Shown one piece after another: positions 16,707-23,517 of a DNA stretch of 40,267 nucleotides. This stretch comes from Nostoc sp. NOS(2021). GTDB lineage: Bacteria > Cyanobacteriota > Cyanobacteriia > Cyanobacteriales > Nostocaceae. The translations under genes and the position numbers were made by a program. Below the pieces are notes generated by a model. It was not told the DNA's origin. It saw only the letters and a program-made list of their open reading frames with translations, and did not search any database. Location: positions 1 through 40,267 of the forward strand of contig NZ_JABXKM010000097.1 of the NCBI RefSeq assembly GCF_017115025.1. The letters run 5' to 3'. The number at the start of each line of letters is the position of its first letter. Within the stretch, counting starts at the first letter, position 1.

Positions 16707-17843
16707 CTATTTTCCTTCCCGCAACTGCTCAATTTTATGGATAACCCGTTCTTCAAATACAGCATCACTCAAAAGGTGGGTACTGCTTGGCAGCTTTGTC
16801 GTCTGTTCACGAAGAATTTCGAGGTAGTCCTCTCGTTGTTGTAGGCGTTGGCTGGGAATAACATAAAAGCTCTCGTCATAACGCAGATCGCCCTCACCGA
16901 ATAGAGGTGTAAGCTTTGGTGCTAAATTATAGGGGCTTCGGTAATCTTTAATATCCACAGCCCAGGTTGATTGGTCACAGAAGCGTAGTTGTAAGTCATA
17001 GCGATCAATGCCTGGATAAAGATGGATGGCACAAAGCTGATCTGAATATTTGCTTTGAAGTTCTTCCAACACTTTAAATAAGCGCATCTCAGGAATACCA
17101 GGTAAACAAATACGCAAATGGATACCAAACTTCAGACGACGCAGCCCTTGTTTCCAGGTGATTTGTCGAATAAACGGCAAATTTTGGCGATGGTCGTTGC
17201 AAGCACTGGGTTTAATACCACGTAACTTTCCATACTTTTTAAACAATGGACCGCAGCGATCGCAATTCCAACAAAGCTCATTTTCTTCACACTCATGGTA
17301 GAAATCGCCAACTTCTTGAATCGAAATATGTCGTGTCGTAGAAAAGGCTTTACGAAGCTGCGCCGGAGTTGTGTATGGATTCTCAATCAAAAATAGACGT
17401 AGCAAAACATATTCCTGTTGAACGCGCTCAGGATCGCCATCATTGTTGTAAAGTTCTTGCAACCGTTCCAAAATTTTCTGAAACTGGAAATTCTCTATGG
17501 CAATTTGTTTGGTTAAAGTGGTGGCGAACTCTGACAACTTGGTTTTTTCAAGCAGTTCCTCATATAAGTATCGACTTGCTTCTTCACTCAACCCCCATTC
17601 ATAAAGCAGACCAAAATCAGAGTCAAACTCTTTTGGCAGTAAGCGCCCTGGATACCAAGTTTTTACAGGTTTTTCGAGTAATGCTAAAAGACCAGTTAGA
17701 GTCCGTGGGTATGTTACAGCAGTTAGCTCTAGAGCTAGTTTATTAAGAGCATGACGGAGCAGTTCAGGATATGGATACCTGCCATCTCGACGGATAAACT
17801 CTGCTAAACCAAGGATGAGATTATCAAATTCATTACTTCCCAT
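16707..17843 (-). CDS. PD-(D/E)xK nuclease of pPIWI-RE island
   Basis: A 378-residue protein, first in the operon, matching the restriction-endonuclease-fold component of pPIWI-RE islands. The N-terminal two thirds are mostly helical. A zinc-ribbon-like cysteine cluster follows (Cys194-x2-Cys197 and Cys215-x2-His218, with Cys185 and Cys191 nearby). Nuclease motifs come next: Glu252 in 'GIPEMRLFKVLEEL', Asp283 in 'DRYDLQLRF' and Asp297-Ile-Lys299 in 'WAVDIKDY', together an intact E...D...DxK pattern. I therefore expect metal-dependent DNA cleavage. The ribosome site AAGGA lies just ahead of the ATG inside a small inverted repeat (17844-17859). The gene overlaps nothing and ends three bases before the helicase start. 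Confidence 0.85.
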   Translation of the reverse strand: MGSNEFDNLILGLAEFIRRDGRYPYPELLRHALNKLALELTAVTYPRTLTGLLALLEKPVKTWYPGRLLPKEFDSDFGLLYEWGLSEEASRYLYEELLEKTKLSEFATTLTKQIAIENFQFQKILERLQELYNNDGDPERVQQEYVLLRLFLIENPYTTPAQLRKAFSTTRHISIQEVGDFYHECEENELCWNCDRCGPLFKKYGKLRGIKPSACNDHRQNLPFIRQITWKQGLRRLKFGIHLRICLPGIPEMRLFKVLEELQSKYSDQLCAIHLYPGIDRYDLQLRFCDQSTWAVDIKDYRSPYNLAPKLTPLFGEGDLRYDESFYVIPSQRLQQREDYLEILREQTTKLPSSTHLLSDAVFEERVIHKIEQLREGK

Positions 17844-17870
17844 TGAAGGTAATCCTTCATTTAAAGGATT
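17844..17870 (-). promoter_or_regulatory. Two alternative hairpins burying the nuclease ribosome site
   Basis: On the transcript of the nuclease gene, TGAAGG-ATTA-CCTTCA ends directly before the AUG, and a competing stem AATCCTT-TAAATG-AAGGATT uses the same AAGGA. Both are perfect (6 and 7 bp) and both pair the ribosome site, which suggests lowered or conditional translation. Seen directly; the effect is inferred. Confidence 0.4.
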
Positions 17871-18016
17871 TTCTTAACAGCACGAACTGTTTCATTCGTG
17901 ATACATTTGCTACATAAACCGTACAATATTATTTAGGGTGTGTCAAGTAAATAGTAATGTTTCTTTGATGACACAAAAGCAAAAGAATGTTTCTTTCGTG
18001 ACACAGGAGCAAAAGA
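17844..18016. promoter_or_regulatory. Divergent control region with three operator-like repeats
   Basis: This 173-bp gap separates the pPIWI-RE operon (leftward) from the XRE/ImmA-IrrE pair (rightward). A motif GTTTCWTTCGTGAYACA occurs three times: 17889-17905, 17959-17975 and 17989-18005 (the middle copy reads GA for CG). The last two lie in an exact 30-bp tandem, 17956-17985 and 17986-18015, with 26 of 30 bases identical. The copy at 17889 lies within 50 bp of the nuclease start and may control that side. The second tandem unit contains the GGAG ribosome site of the XRE gene (18006-18009), so a bound repressor would also cover translation signals. Autoregulation by the XRE protein is inference. 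Confidence 0.6.
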
Positions 18017-18382
18017 ATGGGAATTTATCTAGATATAGAAAGGTTAGCAAGCCTAGTCCGTAAAAAACGTGGCAGCAGAGGACTGCGCGAAACATCGGCG
18101 GAGATTGGTAATGTTAGTCCATCCACTCTTTCAAGGGTGGAGAGTGGCAAAATGCCCGATATGGAAACTTTTTTAGCACTTTGTAACTGGCTAGAAGTTC
18201 CACTGGCTGAATTGTTCAGAAACACAGACAAGAATCAACTGGATACGCCTGAAGCGATCGCTATTCAACTCCGCGCCGATAAAAATCTTGATCCAGCGAT
18301 CGCCAATGCTTTAGCATCTTTAGTTAAAGCAGCCTATCGCGATCTGTCTCAAAATAATGGCGAATTGAAGCAAGATCCTTAA
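18017..18382 (+). CDS. XRE-family helix-turn-helix regulator
   Basis: A 121-residue DNA-binding protein. The HTH spans about residues 8-64: 'LASLVRKKRGSRGLRETSAEIG' then 'NVSPSTLSRVESGKMPDMETF', the recognition-helix pattern of the XRE/Cro-CI class. The C-terminal 45 residues are helical and may dimerise. GGAG at 18006-18009 is seven bases before the ATG and lies inside the second tandem repeat. It is followed four bases later by the ImmA/IrrE gene, the usual arrangement for a repressor and the protease that inactivates it. Divergent position suggests it controls the pPIWI-RE operon and itself. Confidence 0.85.
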   Translation: MGIYLDIERLASLVRKKRGSRGLRETSAEIGNVSPSTLSRVESGKMPDMETFLALCNWLEVPLAELFRNTDKNQLDTPEAIAIQLRADKNLDPAIANALASLVKAAYRDLSQNNGELKQDP

Positions 18383-18386
18383 AGAT

Positions 18387-18932
18387 ATGTCATTAATCCA
18401 AAGTCTATCGCCGGAATTTAGGCAACGCTGTGAGGCGATCGCAACTGAACAACGAAGCTTACTTCGAGTGCGATCGTTTGAACCATTACCCGCAGACACT
18501 CTAGTAGCCAAGTTAGGAGCAACACTGTTTACACCCGATCGGGTTCCAAATCTAGAGCCAGAGCAAGTAGCAGTATTACTTGCTAGCGATGGGTGGTCAG
18601 GAGCGATTATAAGCGATCGCCCGCTCTGGATTGTATACAACCCCCGTCATGCACCTGCACGATATGAATCAAATCTGATGCATGAAATAGCTCATGTGTT
18701 GCTCAATCATAAGCGTGTTGGCTTTGATCCCGTAACCGGACTACCAAAACGTAAACAAAACAACGAAGATGAAGCAACATATCTGGGAGGATGCCTTCAA
18801 ATTCCTAAACGTGGTTTACTATGGGCAACACAACGAAAGATGTTGTTACCTCAGATTGCAACACATTTTGGTGCGAGTGAAGCGATGGTGCAGTTTCGCA
18901 GCAATGTGACTAATGTGCTTGTCAAATGCTAA
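18387..18932 (+). CDS. ImmA/IrrE-family metallopeptidase
   Basis: A 181-residue COG2856-type zinc peptidase. 'LMHEIAHVLLNH' carries the HExxH site (His99, Glu100, His103) and 'DEATYLGGCLQIP' fits the third-ligand helix, with Glu129 as probable ligand. The C-terminal region ends with a short helical 'FGASEAMVQFRSNVT', as in IrrE/ImmA proteins where this part helps recognise the partner. In phage and mobile elements such proteins cleave the XRE repressor beside them after DNA damage; here the repressor gene is four bases upstream. I infer that it relieves repression of the two-way operon. No transposase or integrase is nearby. Confidence 0.85.
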   Translation: MSLIQSLSPEFRQRCEAIATEQRSLLRVRSFEPLPADTLVAKLGATLFTPDRVPNLEPEQVAVLLASDGWSGAIISDRPLWIVYNPRHAPARYESNLMHEIAHVLLNHKRVGFDPVTGLPKRKQNNEDEATYLGGCLQIPKRGLLWATQRKMLLPQIATHFGASEAMVQFRSNVTNVLVKC

Positions 18933-19228
18933 TACTACGTGATCAGCCAACGAACAAAATTCTTTTAATGCTTGTTGATGAGGTTTTCTGCTGCGATGCC
19001 TAACAGCAAGCGCTTCGGGTGATGCTCGTAGTCGCTAACGCTACTGCTACGCGTCTGTGCGCTAACAAAGAATCAGAATTTTAGAAGCTGCATTAGTCAA
19101 TCGATAATTAGTAACTAATAATCTTTAGTTGAAACTGTGGTGATTTCGTCTCTTTTTCTGAAATTAAAAACTGCTCTTGCTGAAAGTAGACAAGAACAGT
19201 TTTTAATAGCAAAGCCCAAAATAACAAT
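18933..19228. other. Intergenic with dispersed repeat fragments
   Basis: No gene. A GC-rich patch (18990-19070) with AACGCTACTGCTACGCG resembles the dispersed fragments near 120, 7441 and 38945. Confidence 0.4.
19166..19204 (-). terminator. Intrinsic terminator of the 19229-19552 gene
   Basis: Inverted repeat of 14-nt arms (AAAAACTGCTCTTG at 19166-19179 and CAAGAACAGTTTTT at 19191-19204, one mismatch) with an 11-nt loop. It lies 25 bp past the stop codon and, read on the minus strand, ends in a T-run. The mirror A/T tails make it potentially bidirectional, so it could also stop transcription from the ImmA/IrrE side. Confidence 0.7.
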
Positions 19229-19552
19229 TTAGGCATCTTCAAGTTCAAATTGAGCCACCGTAACCGCGTTAAAAGCGAAAGCCAAAACTAATGGCATCGG
19301 AGACTGAAACCAAAAGGTAAAAAGAACAGCTAGGATTGTGCCAATTACTGCGGACATTGACCACAATCGTTCTTCAAAAGTCAATCCCTTTTCGGCTTTA
19401 ATCAATCTGAGAACATGAACTGGAATTGGTTCCGGCATTACCCCACCCGGAGGGAAAGCCCAGAAGTTGTTACGTCGCTCAACAAATAAATCTGTCCAGC
19501 CATTTTCTTGGCACCATGCCTCAATCCATTGAAGTGAGTAATGATTCATCAT
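19229..19552 (-). CDS. Conserved cyanobacterial small membrane protein
   Basis: A 107-residue protein with no named family that I can give. The N-terminal soluble half is Trp-rich ('WIEAWCQENGWTDLF', 'NNFWAFPPGGVMPEPIPV'), followed by two close hydrophobic stretches at about 64-82 and 85-99 forming a membrane hairpin, and an acidic end. The style matches conserved cyanobacterial hypotheticals. Two adjacent ATG codons (19552 and 19549) can start it. A clear terminator follows at 19166-19204, supporting an independent transcript. Confidence 0.75.
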   Translation of the reverse strand: MMNHYSLQWIEAWCQENGWTDLFVERRNNFWAFPPGGVMPEPIPVHVLRLIKAEKGLTFEERLWSMSAVIGTILAVLFTFWFQSPMPLVLAFAFNAVTVAQFELEDA

Positions 19553-20136
19553 CGGGTTTCAGAGTTCGGTTTGTGGAAGTTGTGTGCTTGGTGAATGTAA
19601 ACTCTTGGAGATTCCTGAAGAACCAACTAATCGTTATAAAATTAACGCTAATTATCGGACTTTTAAGCTTTGTTAAGCAATTGAGACGCATATAATTACG
19701 CTCAAACCTTGCTTTGATTAATTAAAAGATTAACAGTTGATCGGGGCTGTTTACTTTGAAAGACAATAAACTTTACTTGAAAAATTCAAAGTAAAGTATT
19801 GTAAATAAGTTGGTGAGTATTACTGCTCAATAAAACTCTTTATATCCTGAAATTGAAATCTAAATATGAAGAATTGTGAATAAATTAACGAGCGTCACCG
19901 AATAGCCCATCGTAGACATTGCTTTATCCGGCTAAACGATTCCTTTAGAGTTAAGAATTTCAAGTTTGATCGGACTAAAGCAAAACTACACGTGCTTAGG
20001 GGCAATTCATGAATTGCCCCTAAGAAGAAAATGAGGGTTTCGGCTATTGTTTGCGTAAGTCCTGTTTGACTTTGGAGCGATTGCATAACGGTACTGCCCC
20101 GATTGCAATCGCGTTCGACACAATAGTAGGCAGGCC
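19553..20136. other. 584-bp gap with palindromic repeat
   Basis: No gene that I trust. Apart from the palindrome at 19995-20024, there is an 11-bp inverted repeat TTTACTTTGAA/TTCAAAGTAAA at about 19749-19797. The rest is AT-rich. Confidence 0.45.
19995..20064. repeat. Dispersed palindrome plus GCGTAAGTCC end (partial copy)
   Basis: A perfect 30-nt palindrome (19995-20024, centre CAATTCATGAATTG flanked by GGGG/CCCC) followed at 20052-20064 by TGCGTAAGTCCTG. The same two parts form the complete repeat at 20929-21022. The left CAGGACTTACGCA end is missing here, so this is a partial or eroded copy. Confidence 0.75.
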
Positions 20137-20346
20137 TCATGAAATAGAAGTGGTTATATCTACTTCCTCCAAAGATGGTGGCGATTCAGAAGAACTATCG
20201 CTATTTTCTGGTGTTGAAAGCTCATCACCGACAATTCCATCCCATGAATAGTTGCAGATTTTAGTGCGAAGCAATGTACCAAACGTCAAATTAATTGCCA
20301 GGGCGAAGGAATCGATAAAAATTAAATTTACAAAGCGATCAATCAT
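20137..20346 (-). CDS. Small hypothetical protein
   Basis: A 69-residue frame opening at ATG 20346 behind a strong AAGGGGG ribosome site six bases upstream, which is the main reason to accept it. The N-terminal part (about 5-25) is hydrophobic, and the C-terminal third is Ser/Glu/Asp/Pro-rich and probably disordered. It is not recognised as a family. A 66-codon frame on the plus strand overlaps it but lacks a ribosome site. Confidence 0.45.
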   Translation of the reverse strand: MIDRFVNLIFIDSFALAINLTFGTLLRTKICNYSWDGIVGDELSTPENSDSSSESPPSLEEVDITTSIS

Positions 20347-20686
20347 GAGACCCCCTTAAGCTAAATTGAGCATCAAGTGCTATTTGCTCTCTTACTACAC
20401 ATGCCAGAATCTCTTTTCCAGAAATGCATGGTATCTTAATACTTCTCAGTTACCCAGAACATGAGGGAGTCGTTTACGCTTAACCGAAAAGTAGTGCCTG
20501 CCGTCTGATACTCTAGTTGACCCATTGCCACAATAGGTGCTGATAAGTAAAAAGCAGTAATCGCAAATTGCGATAATTGCCCATGTGATTAATTTTTAAT
20601 TAATTTTCTTTCTTAAGAAAGATGATTTAAATTTATATACCTCTCTGAGGGTAAATAGAATCAAAGTGAAGCTAGGAGTAAAATCT
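20347..20686. other. Intergenic upstream of lmo0937-like gene
   Basis: 340 bp between the minus-strand small gene and the short leader frame. AT-rich, with no repeat recognised; probably contains promoters for both sides. Confidence 0.35.
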
Positions 20687-20710
20687 ATGAGCAAATTAAA
20701 ACTTACTTGA
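20687..20710 (+). other. Seven-codon leader ORF with strong ribosome site
   Basis: ATG at 20687 with AGGAG (20674-20678) eight bases upstream encodes MSKLKLT and stops at 20708-20710, 14 bp before the start of the next gene, which itself has a poor ribosome site. It may be a translated leader that couples ribosomes to the downstream gene; this is inference. Confidence 0.35.
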
Positions 20711-20724
20711 GTCAGAGCAAATAT

Positions 20725-20877
20725 ATGTTGAGTATACTTTGGGGTATTGTTGTTGTACTGATTGCTTTTTGGGCATTAGGACTGACACTTCATATTGCTG
20801 GAAATTTAATTCATGCAGTGTTGCTTTTAGCCATTGCCCTTGCTATCTATAATTTTTTCAAAGGGCGTGATGTGTGA
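20725..20877 (+). CDS. lmo0937-family small membrane protein
   Basis: A 50-residue protein too short for most ORF calls. It starts MLSILWGIVVVL and ends FFKGRDV; two hydrophobic segments (about 2-20 and 29-44) are separated by 'LTLHIAGNLIH'. This is the pattern of the lmo0937/DUF5670 family, named from a Listeria stress-regulon gene. It probably sits in the inner membrane as a hairpin; the function is unknown. The start codon has no strong ribosome site, but the seven-codon frame just upstream does. Confidence 0.8.
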   Translation: MLSILWGIVVVLIAFWALGLTLHIAGNLIHAVLLLAIALAIYNFFKGRDV

Positions 20878-21295
20878 ATATAGTGGTTCCCAACTTGGTG
20901 AGGTACGTTTTCAAAGTTACTAACCTTACAGGACTTACGCATCAAGTACGAAATGTAGGGGCAATTCATGAATTGCCCCTACGGTAAATTAAGGCTTTCA
21001 CTGCCTTTTTGCGTAAGTCCTGCCTTAGTAAAAAAGATTTGAGTGTACCTCAGTTGCTTAAGAAACGCTATATACTGAGTGCGATCGCTCCGCCAACGCC
21101 AAGGCGAACTCTCCTAATATTGTGGCTCTGTAGCTAAAGGTGAGAAGTGATGTCCACGACGGGCTACACCTATGCCCTTTTTGCGTTACAAAATATTAAG
21201 CAAGGAAAATACACATTCCCCAAGTCCGGTAGCAAGGCTGCGAGTCTCAATTAGGATAAACCAGTCTTGCTAATATTCAAATGCGGTAAGCTTAA
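20878..21295. other. 418-bp gap with repeat and possible promoter
   Basis: Besides the palindromic repeat at 20929-21022, it has a HIP1 octamer near 21081 and GC-rich dispersed fragments near 21090-21170. Nothing else is supportable. Confidence 0.45.
20929..21022. repeat. Complete palindromic repeat element, CAGGACTTACGCA ends
   Basis: Perfect 13-nt terminal inverted repeats CAGGACTTACGCA (20929-20941) and TGCGTAAGTCCTG (21010-21022) enclose a perfect 28-nt palindrome at 20955-20982 centred on CAATTCATGAATTG. The same ends bound the element at 35885-36208, and a partial copy is at 19995-20064. It encodes nothing; it is a non-autonomous, MITE-like family. Confidence 0.8.
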
Positions 21296-21817
21296 ATGCA
21301 GCGATTAGACACCAAGTTGACTCTCGATATATTTTGGCGGCAAGGGTTAGCGTTCTTTCTAGGAATTATTATCTGGTGCGTGGCTGATCCTGCATTGGCA
21401 GTAGATTGGACTCATCCACTGTCATTTAGCAATGCAGAGTTGTCAAGACGTGATTTTTCTGGTGAAAGCTTGCAAGCTGCGGAGTTTTCTAACGCCAATA
21501 TGGAACTGGCTAACTTTGCAAACGCTGACTTACGGGGAGCAGTCATGAGTGCTTCGGTGATGACAAAAGCAAATCTCCACGGAGCAGATTTAACTAATGC
21601 AATGGTTGATCAGGTAAACTTGACTAAGGCAGATTTGAGCGATGCAGTTTTCAAAGAAGCTCTTTTGCTCCGCGCCATCTTTAATGATGTGAATATCGAC
21701 GGTGCAGATTTTACAGATGCAATTTTGGATCGGGCGCAAATCAAAGAACTGTGCGGGAAAGCCAGTGGTGTGAATTCCAAAACAGGCGTGCAAACTCGTG
21801 ATTCTCTAGGATGTTAA
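21296..21817 (+). CDS. Pentapeptide repeat protein, probably lumenal
   Basis: A 173-residue protein. Residues 1-36 look like a signal peptide (hydrophobic 'LAFFLGIIIWCVADPALA' with an AxA-type cleavage site), so it is exported to the thylakoid lumen or periplasm. From about 45 to 155 it is built of A(D/N)LxX pentapeptides ('ANFANADLRGAVMSASVMTKANLHGADL'), which fold as a right-handed quadrilateral beta helix. The C-terminus has a Cys pair (near 153 and at the last residue) that could form a disulfide cap. Its stop overlaps the purK start as TAATG, indicating translational coupling. The specific role is unknown. Confidence 0.85.
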   Translation: MQRLDTKLTLDIFWRQGLAFFLGIIIWCVADPALAVDWTHPLSFSNAELSRRDFSGESLQAAEFSNANMELANFANADLRGAVMSASVMTKANLHGADLTNAMVDQVNLTKADLSDAVFKEALLLRAIFNDVNIDGADFTDAILDRAQIKELCGKASGVNSKTGVQTRDSLGC

Positions 21818-22974
21818 TGAAGCGTGTTGGTGTAATTGGTGGCGGACAACTTGCCTGGATGATGGCAGATGCAGCAGAGAAGCTAGGATTAGAATTGCTA
21901 ATACAAACTCCTAGTGAACACGACCCAGCCGTGTCAATTGTTCAGGATGTCGTTTTTGCCCCGGTAGATGATGCCAGTGCTACAGAGATATTAGCTAAAA
22001 AATGTGATGTTATCACCTTTGAAAACGAATTTGTTAACCTGCAAGCTTTATCTCTTCTAGCACAGCAAGGCGTTTGTTTCCGTCCCAGATTAGAAGCTTT
22101 AGCTCCTCTTTTAGATAAATATCATCAGCGTTGCTATTTACGCGACTTGGGCTTACCAGTTCCTCAGTTTTTCGCCCTTGACGAAGCGGAAAATCTCAAA
22201 TCAAAAATAGAATATCTAGGTTTTCCAGCAGTCCTGAAATCCCGCCGCCACGGTTATGACGGTCAGGGTACTTTCATAATTCAGAATTTTGCTACTTTAG
22301 AGCAAAAGCTAACTTTAAATCAATCACTTTTCTTGTTAGAAGAATTTGTCCCATTTGAACGAGAACTAGCAATAATTGCAGCGCGTTCTGTAGAGGGAGA
22401 AATTGTAACTTACCCAGTGGTAGAAACCCAACAAGAACAACAAGTATGTCGGCGAGTGATTGCGCCAGCCCAGATTACGCCCAATCAAGTAGCAGAAATC
22501 CAAGCGATCGCACATACTCTATTAAATAGCCTAGAAGTAGTCGGAATTTTTGGAATTGAACTATTTCTCAGTGCTGATGGCAAAATCCTGGTAAATGAAA
22601 TTGCCCCCCGTACCCACAATTCTGGGCATTTTTCCCTTGACGCCTGTGAAACTTCGCAGTTTGAGCAGCACCTGAGAGCCGTTTGTGGTTTACCTTTGGG
22701 AAATCCGGCTTTGCAGTGCGCTAGTGCTGTGATGGTGAACCTGCTGGGGTATGAAAATTCTCACAGCGACTACCAAAGCCAGCGTCAACAAATAGTAGAG
22801 ATTCCCCAGGCGCACCTTCATTGGTATGGGAAGACAGAATCACGTCCGGGGCGAAAGTTAGGACATGTCACCGTTTTGCTGGATAATCAAAATAAAGAGT
22901 TGGGAAGTGCGTACACCAACGGTGTCGGCGCAGCCATCGCCCACACCATAGAATCTATCTGGTATCCCAGGTAA
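21817..22974 (+). CDS. purK: N5-carboxyaminoimidazole ribonucleotide synthase
   Basis: A 385-residue ATP-grasp enzyme of purine synthesis that converts AIR, ATP and bicarbonate to N5-CAIR. It opens 'KRVGVIGGGQLAWMMADAA', the PurK N-terminal motif. ATP-grasp elements follow: 'GFPAVLKSRRHGYDGQGTF', the 'LLEEFVPFERELAIIAARS' block, and 'ILVNEIAPRTHNSGHFSLDAC', which is the PurK signature near residue 265. An in-frame ATG at 21811 is possible, but AGGAT before 21817 and the TAATG overlap favour the later start. It sits directly upstream of the 6S RNA gene, the order known in cyanobacteria. Confidence 0.93.
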   Translation: MKRVGVIGGGQLAWMMADAAEKLGLELLIQTPSEHDPAVSIVQDVVFAPVDDASATEILAKKCDVITFENEFVNLQALSLLAQQGVCFRPRLEALAPLLDKYHQRCYLRDLGLPVPQFFALDEAENLKSKIEYLGFPAVLKSRRHGYDGQGTFIIQNFATLEQKLTLNQSLFLLEEFVPFERELAIIAARSVEGEIVTYPVVETQQEQQVCRRVIAPAQITPNQVAEIQAIAHTLLNSLEVVGIFGIELFLSADGKILVNEIAPRTHNSGHFSLDACETSQFEQHLRAVCGLPLGNPALQCASAVMVNLLGYENSHSDYQSQRQQIVEIPQAHLHWYGKTESRPGRKLGHVTVLLDNQNKELGSAYTNGVGAAIAHTIESIWYPR

Positions 22975-23022
22975 ATTTTTCAGAAACTTTTGATCTTGAA
23001 CACAGAACATCTTTTTGAAAGC

Positions 23023-23028
23023 TATAAT
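23023..23028 (+). promoter_or_regulatory. -10 element of the 6S RNA gene
   Basis: A perfect TATAAT lies six to seven bases before the start of the 6S terminal stem. A TTGAAC at 22996-23001 is too far (21-bp spacer) to be a standard -35 box, so the promoter may be mainly -10 dependent. Confidence 0.6.
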
Positions 23029-23034
23029 GAGTGA

Positions 23035-23215
23035 GTTGCACTACGACGTTGGTGACTGCCATCAAGTTTTTTGATCTATGCCTTTAAAGACAAGGGAGTC
23101 AAACAGTTCTCGTGGCAGTAAACCGGGCATGTACCCGGAAACTTTAAACGAGGAATTTAGGTTCCCACCTGGTTAAACCAGGTCATAAACTTAGGTAAAA
23201 CGGCGTCGCGGTGAA
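23035..23215 (+). ncRNA. ssaA: 6S RNA (cyanobacterial 6Sa)
   Basis: About 180 nt immediately after purK, where cyanobacterial 6S RNA genes lie. The ends pair: CACTACGACGTT near 23039-23050 with the GGCGTCGCGGTG segment near 23202-23213 forms a closing stem with one mismatch and G-U pairs. Inside, ACTGCCA (about 23055) pairs with TGGCAGT (about 23113) around a large open bulge, and two small hairpins follow (CCGGG/CCCGG at about 23124-23138, ACCTGGT/ACCAGGT at about 23167-23182). This open-bubble rod is the shape by which 6S RNA imitates an open promoter and holds sigma70-type RNA polymerase. Exact ends are inferred from the stem and the upstream TATAAT. Confidence 0.85.
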
Positions 23216-23227
23216 CTTAAAATTATT

Positions 23228-23265
23228 AGCTCCCAAAGTCAGTTAGAATTTGGGAGCTTTAATTA
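23228..23265 (+). terminator. Intrinsic terminator after 6S RNA
   Basis: Perfect 10-nt inverted repeat AGCTCCCAAA (23228-23237) / TTTGGGAGCT (23249-23258) with an 11-nt loop, followed by a T-rich tail. Confidence 0.85.
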
Positions 23266-23332
23266 TTTAATCTCCATTACAGCTATTTTCAGGTAAATAG
23301 GACACGCGGTAGGGGTACAGCAATGCCCATGC

Positions 23333-23503
23333 GTGTCAACTTAAGCTAAAAGCCAGTCTAAAAGAAGCTTTTAGAGATTGTCTCGTTCCCAGTCAGAGAC
23401 TGGGAATGCCTATGTCGGGGCTGCCGCCTCAAGACTTGCGGCAGAGCCGTAATGAGGAGCATTTCCAACGAGGTTTTAAAAGAGTTTTGGCTTAAGTTGA
23501 CAC
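23333..23503. mobile_element. MITE copy A, GTGTCAACTTAAG ends
   Basis: A 171-bp non-coding element with 19-nt terminal inverted repeats GTGTCAACTTAAGCTAAAA (23333-23351) and its near-perfect reverse (23485-23503, one mismatch). Its core, with GTTCCCAGTCAGAGACTGGG and a GGCAGAGCCG segment, recurs at 26172-26350 and, inverted, at 39115-39301. It lies between the 6S terminator and eboF. There is no ORF for a transposase; mobilisation in trans is inferred. Confidence 0.8.
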
Positions 23504-23517
23504 CACTGCCCCACTCC

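Noticed and set aside
17956..18015. Minimal CRISPR array
   Set aside because: The two 30-bp units abut with no spacer and there are no cas genes; operator duplication is the better reading.
9839..18932. Recently acquired genomic island with integrase and attachment sites
   Set aside because: No integrase, transposase, tRNA gene or flanking direct repeat is visible, and HIP1 frequency matches the surroundings.
19895..20140. 81-codon minus-strand frame
   Set aside because: It runs through the GGGGCAATTC palindrome and has no ribosome site or recognisable domain.
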